NCBI GenBank assembly: GCA_022600955.1
Contig: JAHZJK010000001.1
Span: 62,001-126,000 of the forward strand
Direction: 5' to 3'
Source of the DNA: Gammaproteobacteria bacterium
GTDB lineage: Bacteria; Pseudomonadota; Gammaproteobacteria; Steroidobacterales; Woeseiaceae
Length of the DNA stretch: 64,000 nucleotides
Below are positions 24,862 through 34,372 of the stretch, in pieces (positions within the stretch are counted from its first letter, which is position 1; each line of letters begins with the position of its first letter). The notes below the pieces were generated by a model that was not told where the DNA came from, made no database searches, and was given only the letters and a program-made list of their open reading frames with translations. A program made the translations under genes and the position numbers.

Positions 24862-27800
24862 GCAGCGGCTATGCGGAACTGCATGCGCTGAGTAACTTTA
24901 CGTTCCTGCGCGGTGCTTCCGACCCTGAAGAACTGGTCGCGAAGGCGGTGGAACTCGGCTATGAAGCGCTGGCGATTACCGATGAGTGTTCGATGTCGGG
25001 GGTCGTGCGAGCACACGCTGCTGCGAAGGAGCATGGACTCAGGAAGCTGATCATCGGCTCCGAACTGCGATTGTGCAATGGCCGCAAAATTGTGGTGCTG
25101 GTACAGAACAGACGTGGTTACGCAACGCTGTGTCAACTGATATCGAATGCCCGCCGTGCCGCGAAAAAAGGCAGCTATGAGTTGACGCGGCTCGACTTTG
25201 AGAATGGTTTGCCAGGTTGCCTGGTGTTGTGGGTGCCGGATCCCGGTATGAGTCTTGATGTCGAGGACCACTGGCTAAGGGAAACTTTTCGCGATCGTCT
25301 CTGGATTGCGGTTGAGTTACTTGCGGATGGCCGGCAGCACGAACAGCTTGAGCGATTGCGTGAAGAAAGTCGCCGCCTGAGGTTGCCGCTCGTTGCAAGT
25401 GGCGATGTGCATATGCATGTACGTTCACGCCGTATCGTGCAGGATGCGCTGACGGCAATTCGCGTTTGCACAACCATCGATCAGGCGGGCTTTGCCCTGT
25501 ACCCCAATGGTGAAAGACATCTGCGGCCGTTACCGGTATTACAGCGGGTTTATCCTGATGACTTGCTGGCAGAGTCATTACGCATAGCGGATGCCATTCA
25601 GTTTTCGCTTGATGAATTGCAGTACGAGTATCCCGATGAACTTGTGCCGCAAGGACATACGTCTGCAAGCTACTTGCGCCAGCTTACCGAGGAGGGCATG
25701 CAAAACCGCTGGCCTGATGGTGCACCTGCCAGGGTTGTGTCACTCGTTGAGCATGAATTGCAGCTCATTGCCGAGCTTGAGTATGAGTCGTATTTCCTGA
25801 CGGTACAGGACATCGTTGCTTTTGCTCGTGAGCAAAAGATCTTGTGTCAGGGACGTGGTTCGGCAGCTAATTCAGCGGTGTGTTTTTGCCTTGGTATTAC
25901 CGAGGTCGACCCGGGTCGCATGCAGGTGCTGGTAGAGCGCTTTATCTCGAAGGAACGCAATGAGCCACCGGATATTGATGTCGATTTCGAGCATGAACGC
26001 CGCGAAGAGGTTATTCAGTATATCTACGCAAAGTACGGCCGTGAGCGTGCGGCACTTGCTGCGACAGTTATTACCTACCGCCCGCGTAGTGCATTACGTG
26101 ATGTAGGCAAGGTGCTCGGCTTAAGCGAGTTGCAGATTGGTCGTCTGTCGCGTTCGATGCAATGGTGGGACGGTCACAAAGTTGATGACGGCCGAATTCT
26201 TGAAGCCGGGCTTGACCCGGATAGTCCCATCATCACGCGGCTTCTGTACCTGGTAGGGGAAATTATCGGTTTTCCACGGCATTTATCACAACACGTGGGC
26301 GGTTTTGTTATTTCCGATGCACCACTGTATGAGCTGGTACCGATCGAGAATGCGACGATGCCGGATCGAACCGTTATTCAATGGGAGAAGAACGATCTGG
26401 AGGACCTCGGTTTACTGAAAGTCGATGTGCTTGGACTCGGCATGCTGACGGCGATACGCCGCAGCTTTGATCTGATTCGCGATTTCGATGGACGCGACTA
26501 CACACTGGCGACGGTACCCGCAGAGGATCCGTTGGTGTACGACATGATTTGTGATGGTGACACGATGGGTGTCTTTCAGATTGAGTCACGTGCACAGATG
26601 GCGATGTTGCCGCGTTTGAAGCCGCGCTGTTATTACGATCTCGTTATCGAGGTGGCGATCATCCGGCCCGGCCCGATTCAGGGCGATATGGTGCACCCAT
26701 ATCTCAGGCGCAGGAATGGCGAAGAGGCTGTCGATTACCCAAGTGAGGCTGTGAAAGGCGTCTTGCAGCGCACCCTCGGTGTGCCGATTTTTCAGGAGCA
26801 GGTAATGCAACTCGCTGTTGTTGCAGCGGGGTTTACGCCTGGTGAGGCAGATCAACTGCGGCGCGCAATGGCGGCATGGAAACGGCGTGGCGGCTTAGGG
26901 CCATTTGAGGAGAAACTGGTTAATGGCATGCGTGAACGCGGCTACGATGAATCTTTTGCGAGACAGATTTTTCAACAAATTCTTGGCTTTGGTGAGTACG
27001 GCTTTCCCGAGTCTCATTCTGCGAGCTTTGCGTTGCTGGTGTACGTATCGTGCTGGTTGAAGCGACATACACCCGCTGCCTTCACTTGCGCACTGCTCAA
27101 TAGTCAGCCGATGGGATTCTACTCGGCATCGCAACTGGTGCAGGACCTGCGTCGCCATGGCGTTGAAGTACGTGCTGTCGATATTAACCGCAGTGCGTGG
27201 GACTGCTCGCTGGAGCGCAACGACGCAGGCGCTGCTGTGTTGCGGCTGGGTTTACGCCAGGTCAAGGGATTGTCGGAGGAGGCAGGGCAGAGGATTGTTC
27301 TGGCGCGACAGTCGGGTGCATACGATCGTGTGCAAAGTTTACTCGAGAGAGCGGCGCTGGACCGTCGCGAACTTGGACAGCTGGCCTCCGCGGGTGCACT
27401 GAAAACGATTTCTGGTGACCGTCACCGGGCACGTTGGGCAGTATCCGGTGCGGAAAAGCCGATGCCATTGTTCCCGTCGATGGAACGTTACGAAGCAACA
27501 CCATTGTTGAAGCAGCCGACCGAAGGTCAGAATATTGTGGCTGACTATCAAACCACGGGACTGACCCTGGAGCGTCATCCGATGTGTCTTTTGAGGACCA
27601 AGCTTGATCGCTATGACTATGTTACGTCGCAACACTTACCGGGTATGCGCAGCGGGCAACGATTGCATGTGGCCGGGCTCGTGATTACCAAGCAACGGCC
27701 GGGGACTGCGAGTGGTGTGACGTTCGTAACCCTTGAGGACGAGTTTGGTCAGATCAACCTGGTGGTATGGAAACAGGTCGCCGAGCACTACCGGGCAGCA

Positions 27801-27938
27801 CTTCTGAACGCGCGTTTGATGGGGATTTCCGGGGAGCTGCAGATCGAAGGAAAGGTGATTCACGTCATTGCAAACCGCCTGTTCGATCACACCGATATGC
27901 TGGGTGATCTGAGTATACGGTCCCGCAACTTCCGCTGA
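24858..27938 (+). CDS. dnaE2: error-prone DNA polymerase DnaE2 (ImuC)
   Basis: 1026 residues, the usual DnaE2 length and shorter than replicative DnaE. N-terminal PHP domain (YAELHALSNFTFLRGAS), C-family palm with PDIDVDFEHERRE, the GRGSAANSAVCFCLGIT block, and a C-terminal OB fold (GLVITKQRPG...VTFVTLEDE). It carries out translesion synthesis with ImuA and ImuB and causes DNA-damage-induced mutations. ATGA-type overlap with imuB; last gene of the SOS operon, convergent with the gsp cluster. Confidence 0.96.
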   Translation: MSSGYAELHALSNFTFLRGASDPEELVAKAVELGYEALAITDECSMSGVVRAHAAAKEHGLRKLIIGSELRLCNGRKIVVLVQNRRGYATLCQLISNARRAAKKGSYELTRLDFENGLPGCLVLWVPDPGMSLDVEDHWLRETFRDRLWIAVELLADGRQHEQLERLREESRRLRLPLVASGDVHMHVRSRRIVQDALTAIRVCTTIDQAGFALYPNGERHLRPLPVLQRVYPDDLLAESLRIADAIQFSLDELQYEYPDELVPQGHTSASYLRQLTEEGMQNRWPDGAPARVVSLVEHELQLIAELEYESYFLTVQDIVAFAREQKILCQGRGSAANSAVCFCLGITEVDPGRMQVLVERFISKERNEPPDIDVDFEHERREEVIQYIYAKYGRERAALAATVITYRPRSALRDVGKVLGLSELQIGRLSRSMQWWDGHKVDDGRILEAGLDPDSPIITRLLYLVGEIIGFPRHLSQHVGGFVISDAPLYELVPIENATMPDRTVIQWEKNDLEDLGLLKVDVLGLGMLTAIRRSFDLIRDFDGRDYTLATVPAEDPLVYDMICDGDTMGVFQIESRAQMAMLPRLKPRCYYDLVIEVAIIRPGPIQGDMVHPYLRRRNGEEAVDYPSEAVKGVLQRTLGVPIFQEQVMQLAVVAAGFTPGEADQLRRAMAAWKRRGGLGPFEEKLVNGMRERGYDESFARQIFQQILGFGEYGFPESHSASFALLVYVSCWLKRHTPAAFTCALLNSQPMGFYSASQLVQDLRRHGVEVRAVDINRSAWDCSLERNDAGAAVLRLGLRQVKGLSEEAGQRIVLARQSGAYDRVQSLLERAALDRRELGQLASAGALKTISGDRHRARWAVSGAEKPMPLFPSMERYEATPLLKQPTEGQNIVADYQTTGLTLERHPMCLLRTKLDRYDYVTSQHLPGMRSGQRLHVAGLVITKQRPGTASGVTFVTLEDEFGQINLVVWKQVAEHYRAALLNARLMGISGELQIEGKVIHVIANRLFDHTDMLGDLSIRSRNFR

Positions 27939-27947
27939 GGTCCCGGT

Positions 27948-28238
27948 CTAGACGTCTTCGTCAATGTTGAAATTGTAGGTACTGTCGAGATCGGCGTCTT
28001 TCTTTTCACGAAGTTCTTCGAGTCGCTTGCGCACTTCGATTTTTTCCGCAGCTTCATCAGCGTCGGTCTTGTCCAGTTTGGCAACAAGTTCGTCGACTTT
28101 GATCTCTGCCGTTGCCTCGAGCACCATATCTTCGTCAGCATCCACCATGACTACTGTTTCGGTGGGATCAATCGAATCTGCGGACTCCTCGTCCTCTACC
28201 TGTTGCGGCTCATCAGGTTTGTCTAAATCGCCGTTCAT
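27948..28238 (-). CDS. small acidic hypothetical protein, downstream of gspF
   Basis: 96 residues, very acidic (Asp/Glu-rich N-terminal half), a predicted helical stretch at about 50-80 (VDELVAKLDKT...KRLEELREKKD) and the end STYNFNIDEDV. No signal peptide, membrane segment or recognised domain. It starts 28 bp after the gspF stop on the same strand, so it is probably the last gene of the gspC-D-E-F transcript. I do not recognise it. Confidence 0.65.
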   Translation of the reverse strand: MNGDLDKPDEPQQVEDEESADSIDPTETVVMVDADEDMVLEATAEIKVDELVAKLDKTDADEAAEKIEVRKRLEELREKKDADLDSTYNFNIDEDV

Positions 28239-28265
28239 TGCGTACCTCGTCGGGCTGGTTAAAGC

Positions 28266-29480
28266 TTACTGAATCAGATTGTTGATCTCGAAAATAGGCA
28301 ACAGGATAGCCAGAACAATCGTTAGCACTATGCCGCCCATCAGCACGATCACCAATGGCTGCAATATACCAAGTAATGTGGCAATAAGGCCATTCACTTC
28401 GCGCTCCTGACCAGCCGCCGCACGACCCAGCATTTCTTCCAGTTTACCGCCGGCTTCGCCACTCGATACAAGATGAATCATCATTGGCGGGAACAACTTG
28501 CTGGCATCGAGCGACTTGGAAATGCCTGCACCTTCACGTACGCGGACGCTCGCATCCGCAACGGCGTCACGCATCGGCAGATTTTCAATAACCTCGGCCG
28601 AGATCTTCAATGCCTCGAGAATGGGCACGCCGCTACCGGCAAGGATGCTAAGCGTTCGCGTAAAGCGTGCTGTGTTGATACCCCGTGTCAGGCGTCCGGT
28701 AATCGGCGTACGCAGCAACATGCGATGATAGGTACGCCTTGGTCCGTCTTGCTGCAGTAACCACCACAACCCGTATACGGCTACTGCAATGCCAATAATC
28801 AATAGCAACCAGTGGTCGCGCAGGAAATCGCTGGCAGTGATCAAGCCTTGCGTCAGCCCTGGTAATTCTGCGGACGTGCTCTGGAATACGCCGACAATCT
28901 TTGGCACGACGGTTGCCAGCATGAAGCTAATGATGCCGATAGCCATAACGATCAACGCTATCGGATAAACCATGGCGTTGGTAATATTCTGGCGCAGTTC
29001 CTGGCGTGATTCGGTGTAGTCTGCGAGCCGTTCAAGTACGACGTCGAGATGACCGGACTGCTCTCCGGCCGCAACAGTTGCTCTGTAGAGCTCGGGAAAA
29101 GCCTGCGGAAAATCGCCAAGACCGTCGGCCAGCGTATAACCTTCCATCACTTTTGCGCGCACGCCCAGCAAGATGCTCTTGGAGCGTGGATTATCATTTT
29201 GTTGCGACACAGCAAGCAGCGATTCCTCGAGCGGCATCCCGGATTGCGATAGCGATGCAAGCTGTCGTGTCACCAATGCCAGTTCCGCTGACGACATACC
29301 TTTGCGTAGCGAAAAAGACCTTTGCCGACGAGCCTCTTTCTGCGCGACTTCGGTAACGCTGACGGGCAGTAACTTGCGTTCGCGCAACAACTGTCGCACG
29401 TGTTTCGGTGTGTCACCTTCAAGCAGTCCTTTCGACTGCTTGCCAGCCTGGTCCATTGCGACGTATTCAAACGCACCCAT
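28266..29480 (-). CDS. gspF: type II secretion system inner-membrane protein GspF
   Basis: 404 residues: two T2SSF helical domains (about 70-195 and 272-395), three membrane helices near 170-190, 222-242 and 375-398, and an N-terminal cytoplasmic segment (MGAFEYVAMDQAGK). It is the inner-membrane platform that works with the GspE ATPase to build the pseudopilus. It lies 9 bp after gspE. Confidence 0.94.
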   Translation of the reverse strand: MGAFEYVAMDQAGKQSKGLLEGDTPKHVRQLLRERKLLPVSVTEVAQKEARRQRSFSLRKGMSSAELALVTRQLASLSQSGMPLEESLLAVSQQNDNPRSKSILLGVRAKVMEGYTLADGLGDFPQAFPELYRATVAAGEQSGHLDVVLERLADYTESRQELRQNITNAMVYPIALIVMAIGIISFMLATVVPKIVGVFQSTSAELPGLTQGLITASDFLRDHWLLLIIGIAVAVYGLWWLLQQDGPRRTYHRMLLRTPITGRLTRGINTARFTRTLSILAGSGVPILEALKISAEVIENLPMRDAVADASVRVREGAGISKSLDASKLFPPMMIHLVSSGEAGGKLEEMLGRAAAGQEREVNGLIATLLGILQPLVIVLMGGIVLTIVLAILLPIFEINNLIQ

Positions 29481-29489
29481 AATCCGAAC

Positions 29490-31022
29490 CTAGTCTTCGC
29501 GTGTCACGCGCAAGACTTCTTCGAGCGTCGTACGGCCGAGTAACACCAGGCGGCGCCCGTCTGCCCGAATACTCGGGCTTTGCGCACGTGCATGACGTTC
29601 AAGTTCGTGCTCACCCGCGCCGTCGTGAATCATCTCGCGCATCTTTTCATCGACTGATATCAGTTCGTAGATTCCGCTGCGACCGACAAAGCCCCGATTG
29701 CCTCCCGTGCCGGGTTTGTACAAGGTGGGTGGGTTGGCCGGATCAACACCGAGAATCTCGCAATCAGACTCCGATGCCGTGTAAGGAACCTTGGTCGCAT
29801 CATCAAGAATTCGGACGAGTCTCTGCGCCAGTACGCCGAGGAGACTCGACGACAGCAGGTAGGGTGCGACCCCCATGTCACGCAGGCGGGTTACAGCACC
29901 GCTGGCCGTATTGGTGTGCAAGGTTGATAACACCAGGTGACCCGTCAAACTGGCCTGTACGGCGATCTCAGCGGTCTCGAGATCGCGAATCTCACCGACC
30001 ATTACGACGTCGGGATCTTGTCTGAGGATAGCGCGCAGGCCGCGTGCAAAAGTCATTTCGACCTTGGTATTGACCTGCGTCTGTCCGATACCGTCGATCA
30101 GGTACTCGATCGGGTCCTCTACAGTCATGATGTTGCGCGAGTTGTCGTTGATTCGCTCGAGCGCAGCGTACAGCGTTGTTGTCTTACCAGAGCCAGTCGG
30201 CCCGGTAACAAGGATGATCCCGTGCGGCTTGTGGATCAGTTCATCCATCGACAGCATGGAGCGTTCTTCCATGCCAAGTGATGCGAGATCGAGGCGTCCG
30301 GCCTGCTTGTCGAGCAATCGCAATACGACGCGCTCACCGTGACCTGACGGCATTGTCGATACACGCACATCGACGGCTCGACCGGCGATCTTGAGCGAAA
30401 TACGACCGTCCTGTGGCAGTCGCTTTTCCGCGATATCGAGACGTGACATGACCTTGATTCGGGAAACGACTAGCGGTGCCAGTGCACGCCGCGTTTGCAA
30501 GACTTCACGTAAGACGCCATCGATTCGAAAACGGACACCGAGGCGGTTTTCATAAGTCTCGATATGTACATCAGATGCGTTTTCTTTGACGGCCTCGGTC
30601 AGCACGGCATTAATAAAACGAATGATTGGCGCGTCGTCGTCACTTTCCAGCAGGTCAGAGGGCTCAAGTTCGTTTGCCACCTGGCTCAGGTCGAAATCTT
30701 CGTCGAGGCCGTCGACCATCTGTGCTGCGTTTTTGCTGTCCTGTTCGTAGGACTCCTGCAACATCGTGTCAAAGACTTCAGCCGAAACGCGGGACAGCTT
30801 CAGAGGCACGCCAGCAAAACGCCGCGCCTCCGCCAGGCTTAATGGCGTAGCGCCGTTGCGGTAAATTGCGGTTCCGCCCGACTCATCAAGATCGCTGATC
30901 AGTACACCATGGCGTTTGGCAAATGAAAACGGTAACGCCCGGCGTTCGACGGTTGCCGCATCATCGGCGTCGGGTGCCGTTTGCAGAACGATTTCGCTAT
31001 TCGCTTCCATCGTCGTTTTCAT
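29490..31022 (-). CDS. gspE: type II secretion system ATPase GspE
   Basis: 510 residues: N-terminal N1E/N2E domain, Walker A GPTGSGKTTT (274-283), Asp box and Walker B, and the HLVLSTLHTN histidine box. It powers pseudopilus assembly. The region that in most GspE proteins carries a zinc-binding CxxC...CxxC loop reads instead ESDCEILGVDPANPPTLYKP with one cysteine only, so the metal site is lost. Start is ATG 31022 or 31010; either overlaps the end of gspD. Confidence 0.94.
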   Translation of the reverse strand: MKTTMEANSEIVLQTAPDADDAATVERRALPFSFAKRHGVLISDLDESGGTAIYRNGATPLSLAEARRFAGVPLKLSRVSAEVFDTMLQESYEQDSKNAAQMVDGLDEDFDLSQVANELEPSDLLESDDDAPIIRFINAVLTEAVKENASDVHIETYENRLGVRFRIDGVLREVLQTRRALAPLVVSRIKVMSRLDIAEKRLPQDGRISLKIAGRAVDVRVSTMPSGHGERVVLRLLDKQAGRLDLASLGMEERSMLSMDELIHKPHGIILVTGPTGSGKTTTLYAALERINDNSRNIMTVEDPIEYLIDGIGQTQVNTKVEMTFARGLRAILRQDPDVVMVGEIRDLETAEIAVQASLTGHLVLSTLHTNTASGAVTRLRDMGVAPYLLSSSLLGVLAQRLVRILDDATKVPYTASESDCEILGVDPANPPTLYKPGTGGNRGFVGRSGIYELISVDEKMREMIHDGAGEHELERHARAQSPSIRADGRRLVLLGRTTLEEVLRVTRED

Positions 31023-32967
31023 CAGTTTCGTTGGAGGATTTGTCTTCGAGTGGCGGCAGGACCGGGCGAGACCGACCTGGCATCAATTGTATTGCGTCAC
31101 CTTCGCGACCACGTTGCACGTTGCGGATCGCATTGTACTTCGCATTAGTCTGGAAAGAGGTTTCTGCGCTGTCGCGCATGATCTCTGCGCGAATAAATAT
31201 CATCAGATTGGTTTTCGTCTTCTCGGTCTTGCGTGAACGAAACAAACTGCCGAGCACGGGAATCTTGCCGAGTATCGGTACCGACTGGTCACTTTCCAGC
31301 AGGGTGTCTTCGAGCAAGCCACCGAGGACCAGGATTTCACCATCATCGACGATGACCGTCGTCTCCACAATTCTTTGGTTGGTGATCAGGTCGACAGCGC
31401 CAGCCGCCGACTGTGCGATACTCGATATCTCTTGTGATATCGCAAGCACCATCGAATCGCCTTCGTTAATTTGCGGCGTGATCGAGAGTTTGACACCGAT
31501 CTGTTGTCGATTGATGGTCTGGAACGGATTCACCGCTCCGCCTGAGCCGCCCCCTGTGTTGGTGAATGAACCAGTAACAAACGGTACTTCCTGGCCGACG
31601 TTAAGTGTTGCCTCTTCGTTGTCGGTCGTAACAATGGATGGCGTGGAGATGATATTGGTATCAGCGTCGCCTTCCAGGGCGTTCAGGATAGCGGCAAAAC
31701 TGACGCCTGAATCAGTGATTCGGCCAACGCCGACAGTTACGCCGCTGCCGATGAGGCTTGGATCAACCGTGCCGCCATTCGCGGCAGAACCCAATTGTAC
31801 GACGCCCGCGATATCCGGGAAATTTGTGACAGCGATCGGGGCGTCGCTACCGCTGGCTTCAACCGCCCAGGAAACGCCGAAGCGATTTTCCTCGTCAGCA
31901 ATGACTTCAACAATGATCGCTTCCACCAGGACCTGTGCGCGGCGAATGTCGAGCTTGTCCACAATCTGCATCAGGGAACGCATCATCTTTGGCGGTGCGT
32001 TTACGATTATGGCATTGGTCTGCGGATCGGCCCATACGCTGACGGCGTTGCCAGCGACGGCGGTCGCTGCCTGTCCAGCCGCAGCCGCCTGAACCTGGCT
32101 GGTAAAATGCGTTTGCAGTTTTGTCGAGAGTTCCTCGGCATCGGCGTAGCGCAGGTAGCGTACCTGTGAATCGCCGCCGTCCTCGAGTGGCGTATCAAGA
32201 TGCGCGATCAATGTCCGCAGGCGCAGACGGTCGGATTTGTCGCCACCAATCAGAACGCTGTTGGTGCGCGCATCCGCCACCATGCTGGTGCGAACAGGGG
32301 CGCCGTCTGCACCCTGGGTCTGCGTCAGGGCTGTCATGATGCGGACGATTTCAGTCGCGGACGCATTCTGCAGGGCAACGACTTCGATATCTTCGTCGCT
32401 CGCCATGTCGATACGCCGAATAATGCTGACCATGCGTGCCAGGTTCGCCGTTCGGTCCGAAATGATGAGCATATTGGAACCGGCATGCGCCACCATGTGG
32501 CCGTATTGCGGGATCAATGGTCGCAGTATGGGAACCAGCTGAGTGGCGCCAATGTTCTTTACCTGAATAACCTGTGTTGCCATGTCATCAGGTCCCGCCG
32601 AATTCGCGGTGCCGAGAGGGCCGGGGAATTGCCGTGCCGTCGCATCAGGCAAAATCTTGATGAGGTCGCCACTGGGCACGGCGACGTAGCCATGTACCTG
32701 CAAGACTGACAGGAACGCTTCATAAACCGCTTCTCTTGGCATGGGCTCAGCCGACAACAGGTTGACCTTGCCGGTGACACGCTGATCGAGCAGGAAGTTC
32801 TTGCCCGTTACCTCGCTGACCATTTCAACGACCTTGCGAATATCGGCATCCTTCCAGTTCAGACTGATGTTGGTGTCCTGGGCGTGCGTTGCTCCAACGA
32901 CGGATAACAATGTCGCGAGCAGCGCCAGGCGAATTCTTTCAAGTCTGATATGAGTTTTTCGATTCAT
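30997..32967 (-). CDS. gspD: type II secretion system secretin GspD
   Basis: 656 residues: signal peptide (1-29, ending THA), N0 domain (SLNWKDADIRKVVEMVSEVTG), N1-N3 repeats and the C-terminal secretin barrel with VPFVTGSFTN and the conserved VPILGKIPVLGSLF. It forms the outer-membrane channel. The C-terminal tail is acidic and could bind a pilotin. ATGA overlap with gspC. Confidence 0.95.
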   Translation of the reverse strand: MNRKTHIRLERIRLALLATLLSVVGATHAQDTNISLNWKDADIRKVVEMVSEVTGKNFLLDQRVTGKVNLLSAEPMPREAVYEAFLSVLQVHGYVAVPSGDLIKILPDATARQFPGPLGTANSAGPDDMATQVIQVKNIGATQLVPILRPLIPQYGHMVAHAGSNMLIISDRTANLARMVSIIRRIDMASDEDIEVVALQNASATEIVRIMTALTQTQGADGAPVRTSMVADARTNSVLIGGDKSDRLRLRTLIAHLDTPLEDGGDSQVRYLRYADAEELSTKLQTHFTSQVQAAAAGQAATAVAGNAVSVWADPQTNAIIVNAPPKMMRSLMQIVDKLDIRRAQVLVEAIIVEVIADEENRFGVSWAVEASGSDAPIAVTNFPDIAGVVQLGSAANGGTVDPSLIGSGVTVGVGRITDSGVSFAAILNALEGDADTNIISTPSIVTTDNEEATLNVGQEVPFVTGSFTNTGGGSGGAVNPFQTINRQQIGVKLSITPQINEGDSMVLAISQEISSIAQSAAGAVDLITNQRIVETTVIVDDGEILVLGGLLEDTLLESDQSVPILGKIPVLGSLFRSRKTEKTKTNLMIFIRAEIMRDSAETSFQTNAKYNAIRNVQRGREGDAIQLMPGRSRPVLPPLEDKSSNETDENDDGSE

Positions 32968-33896
32968 TGAGTTTTATTGCCACTGAGGTCGAGTTGACTG
33001 GTTTTGAGCACGATAGTCTGAGGTTTGCCACCACGTTCGACAGTGACAGTTACCTGTTCTGCCGTACCGAGCGCCTGAAAAATTTGCATGGCATTCTGCT
33101 GGTCGGTCAGGGATTGACCATCAATGTCCTTGATGACGTCTCCAGGCCGGAGTCCAAGTGCGGCGAATTGCTGCCGGTCGCGTCCCGGGTAAACACGAAA
33201 GCCCGCTGGTTTGCCCTTGTCGAGCATCGGCGTAAAACGCACTACGTCGGATAACTTGCTCAAATTCTGGGACACCACCGCCTGAATGCTCTGGGTGTTG
33301 TCTGGCTGCCTGCTTGCCGCGGTTGTGCGACGAATGGTGGAGGCAGGAACGTCCTTGAATTCTCGCGGCAATCTCAGGTTCGTCAATACGCCGTTTTCAT
33401 TAAGCACGACACGATCCGGATACACGGCGTGCAATGACGCCCGGGAATCCACCTGGTCACCGATAACATAGACTTTCTGGTCGTTGCCACCGTCTGATAT
33501 CAGCGCCACTGAATACTCTGGCTCCCGTGAGGCCACAGTGCCGTTGAGCGTCAGGTTTACCCGACTCGTATCAGCGAGGTCACCGTCGGCATCTTCGAGC
33601 GGGATGTTGGCTTCCGGGTCTTCGCCCGCAACGCCAAACATGTGCGCTGTTGCAATGCTTTCGATTTCGCTGGCACCGCCAGGCGCGGAGGCTGCAATCG
33701 GCAGAGATTTCGGAACTGCCACGGGATCACCGGCAGAATTCCCGGGTACGAGCAGCCAGACTAACCCGGCGAGCTGCCAGCCAATCAGGATGACCAGTGC
33801 GAGGCTCACCAGCGGCGGCAGAACACGGTTTGCCGCAGCGACGGCGACGCCGCTGTCAACATTTGCAATATTCGTCCAGTTTACTCTTGAATTCAT
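32964..33896 (-). CDS. gspC: type II secretion system protein GspC
   Basis: 310 residues from ATG 33896 (TTG 33902 possible). One N-terminal membrane helix (about 28-52), a homology-region domain (ALISDGGNDQKVYVIGDQV) and a C-terminal PDZ-like domain (RQQFAALGLRPGDVIKDIDG). GspC joins the inner-membrane platform to the secretin. First gene of gspC-D-E-F; gspG-N are not in this window. Confidence 0.92.
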   Translation of the reverse strand: MNSRVNWTNIANVDSGVAVAAANRVLPPLVSLALVILIGWQLAGLVWLLVPGNSAGDPVAVPKSLPIAASAPGGASEIESIATAHMFGVAGEDPEANIPLEDADGDLADTSRVNLTLNGTVASREPEYSVALISDGGNDQKVYVIGDQVDSRASLHAVYPDRVVLNENGVLTNLRLPREFKDVPASTIRRTTAASRQPDNTQSIQAVVSQNLSKLSDVVRFTPMLDKGKPAGFRVYPGRDRQQFAALGLRPGDVIKDIDGQSLTDQQNAMQIFQALGTAEQVTVTVERGGKPQTIVLKTSQLDLSGNKTQ

Positions 33897-34023
33897 CTTC
33901 AACGAGGCTATCTATGGTACCTGTTATACCTGTTAACGCAGCGACCCGATGATACGGGTTGAACTGCGACACGAACAAGCAGATTATTGACTTTTAAGCG
34001 AAATATTCCCTTTTCAGGCCCAT

Positions 34024-34353
34024 ATGAGTGAGACACCAAAAGATGTAGAGCGATACGGCGGATTTGACCTCGCCGTCGAGGAGGCGGCTCCCAAGCTCAA
34101 ACCGCCGCCCTTATATCGTGTGGTTCTGATCAACGATGATTTTACGCCTATGGAGTTCGTTGTTGATATTCTGGAGTCTGTGTTTGCCATGGAGCGAACA
34201 AGGGCTACCCAGGTGATGCTTGAAGTGCACACAAAAGGGAAGGGTATTTGCGGCGTTTTTAGTTATGAAATCGCCGAAACCAAGGTTGCCCAGGTAATGG
34301 GAATCGCGAAACAACATCAACATCCGCTGCTCTGTACGATGGAAGAGTTATAG
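34024..34353 (+). CDS. clpS: ATP-dependent Clp protease adaptor ClpS
   Basis: 109 residues with the ClpS core [20 protein letters not shown] and the [19 protein letters not shown] segment. It recognises N-terminal Leu/Phe/Tyr/Trp and hands the protein to ClpA. clpA starts 19 bp downstream. Confidence 0.96.
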   Translation: MSETPKDVERYGGFDLAVEEAAPKLKPPPLYRVVLINDDFTPMEFVVDILESVFAMERTRATQVMLEVHTKGKGICGVFSYEIAETKVAQVMGIAKQHQHPLLCTMEEL

Positions 34354-34372
34354 CGGTGCAAGAGGCTTATTT

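Noticed and set aside
30923..32092. 389-codon plus-strand ORF opposite gspD
   Set aside because: Antisense shadow of a certain secretin gene.
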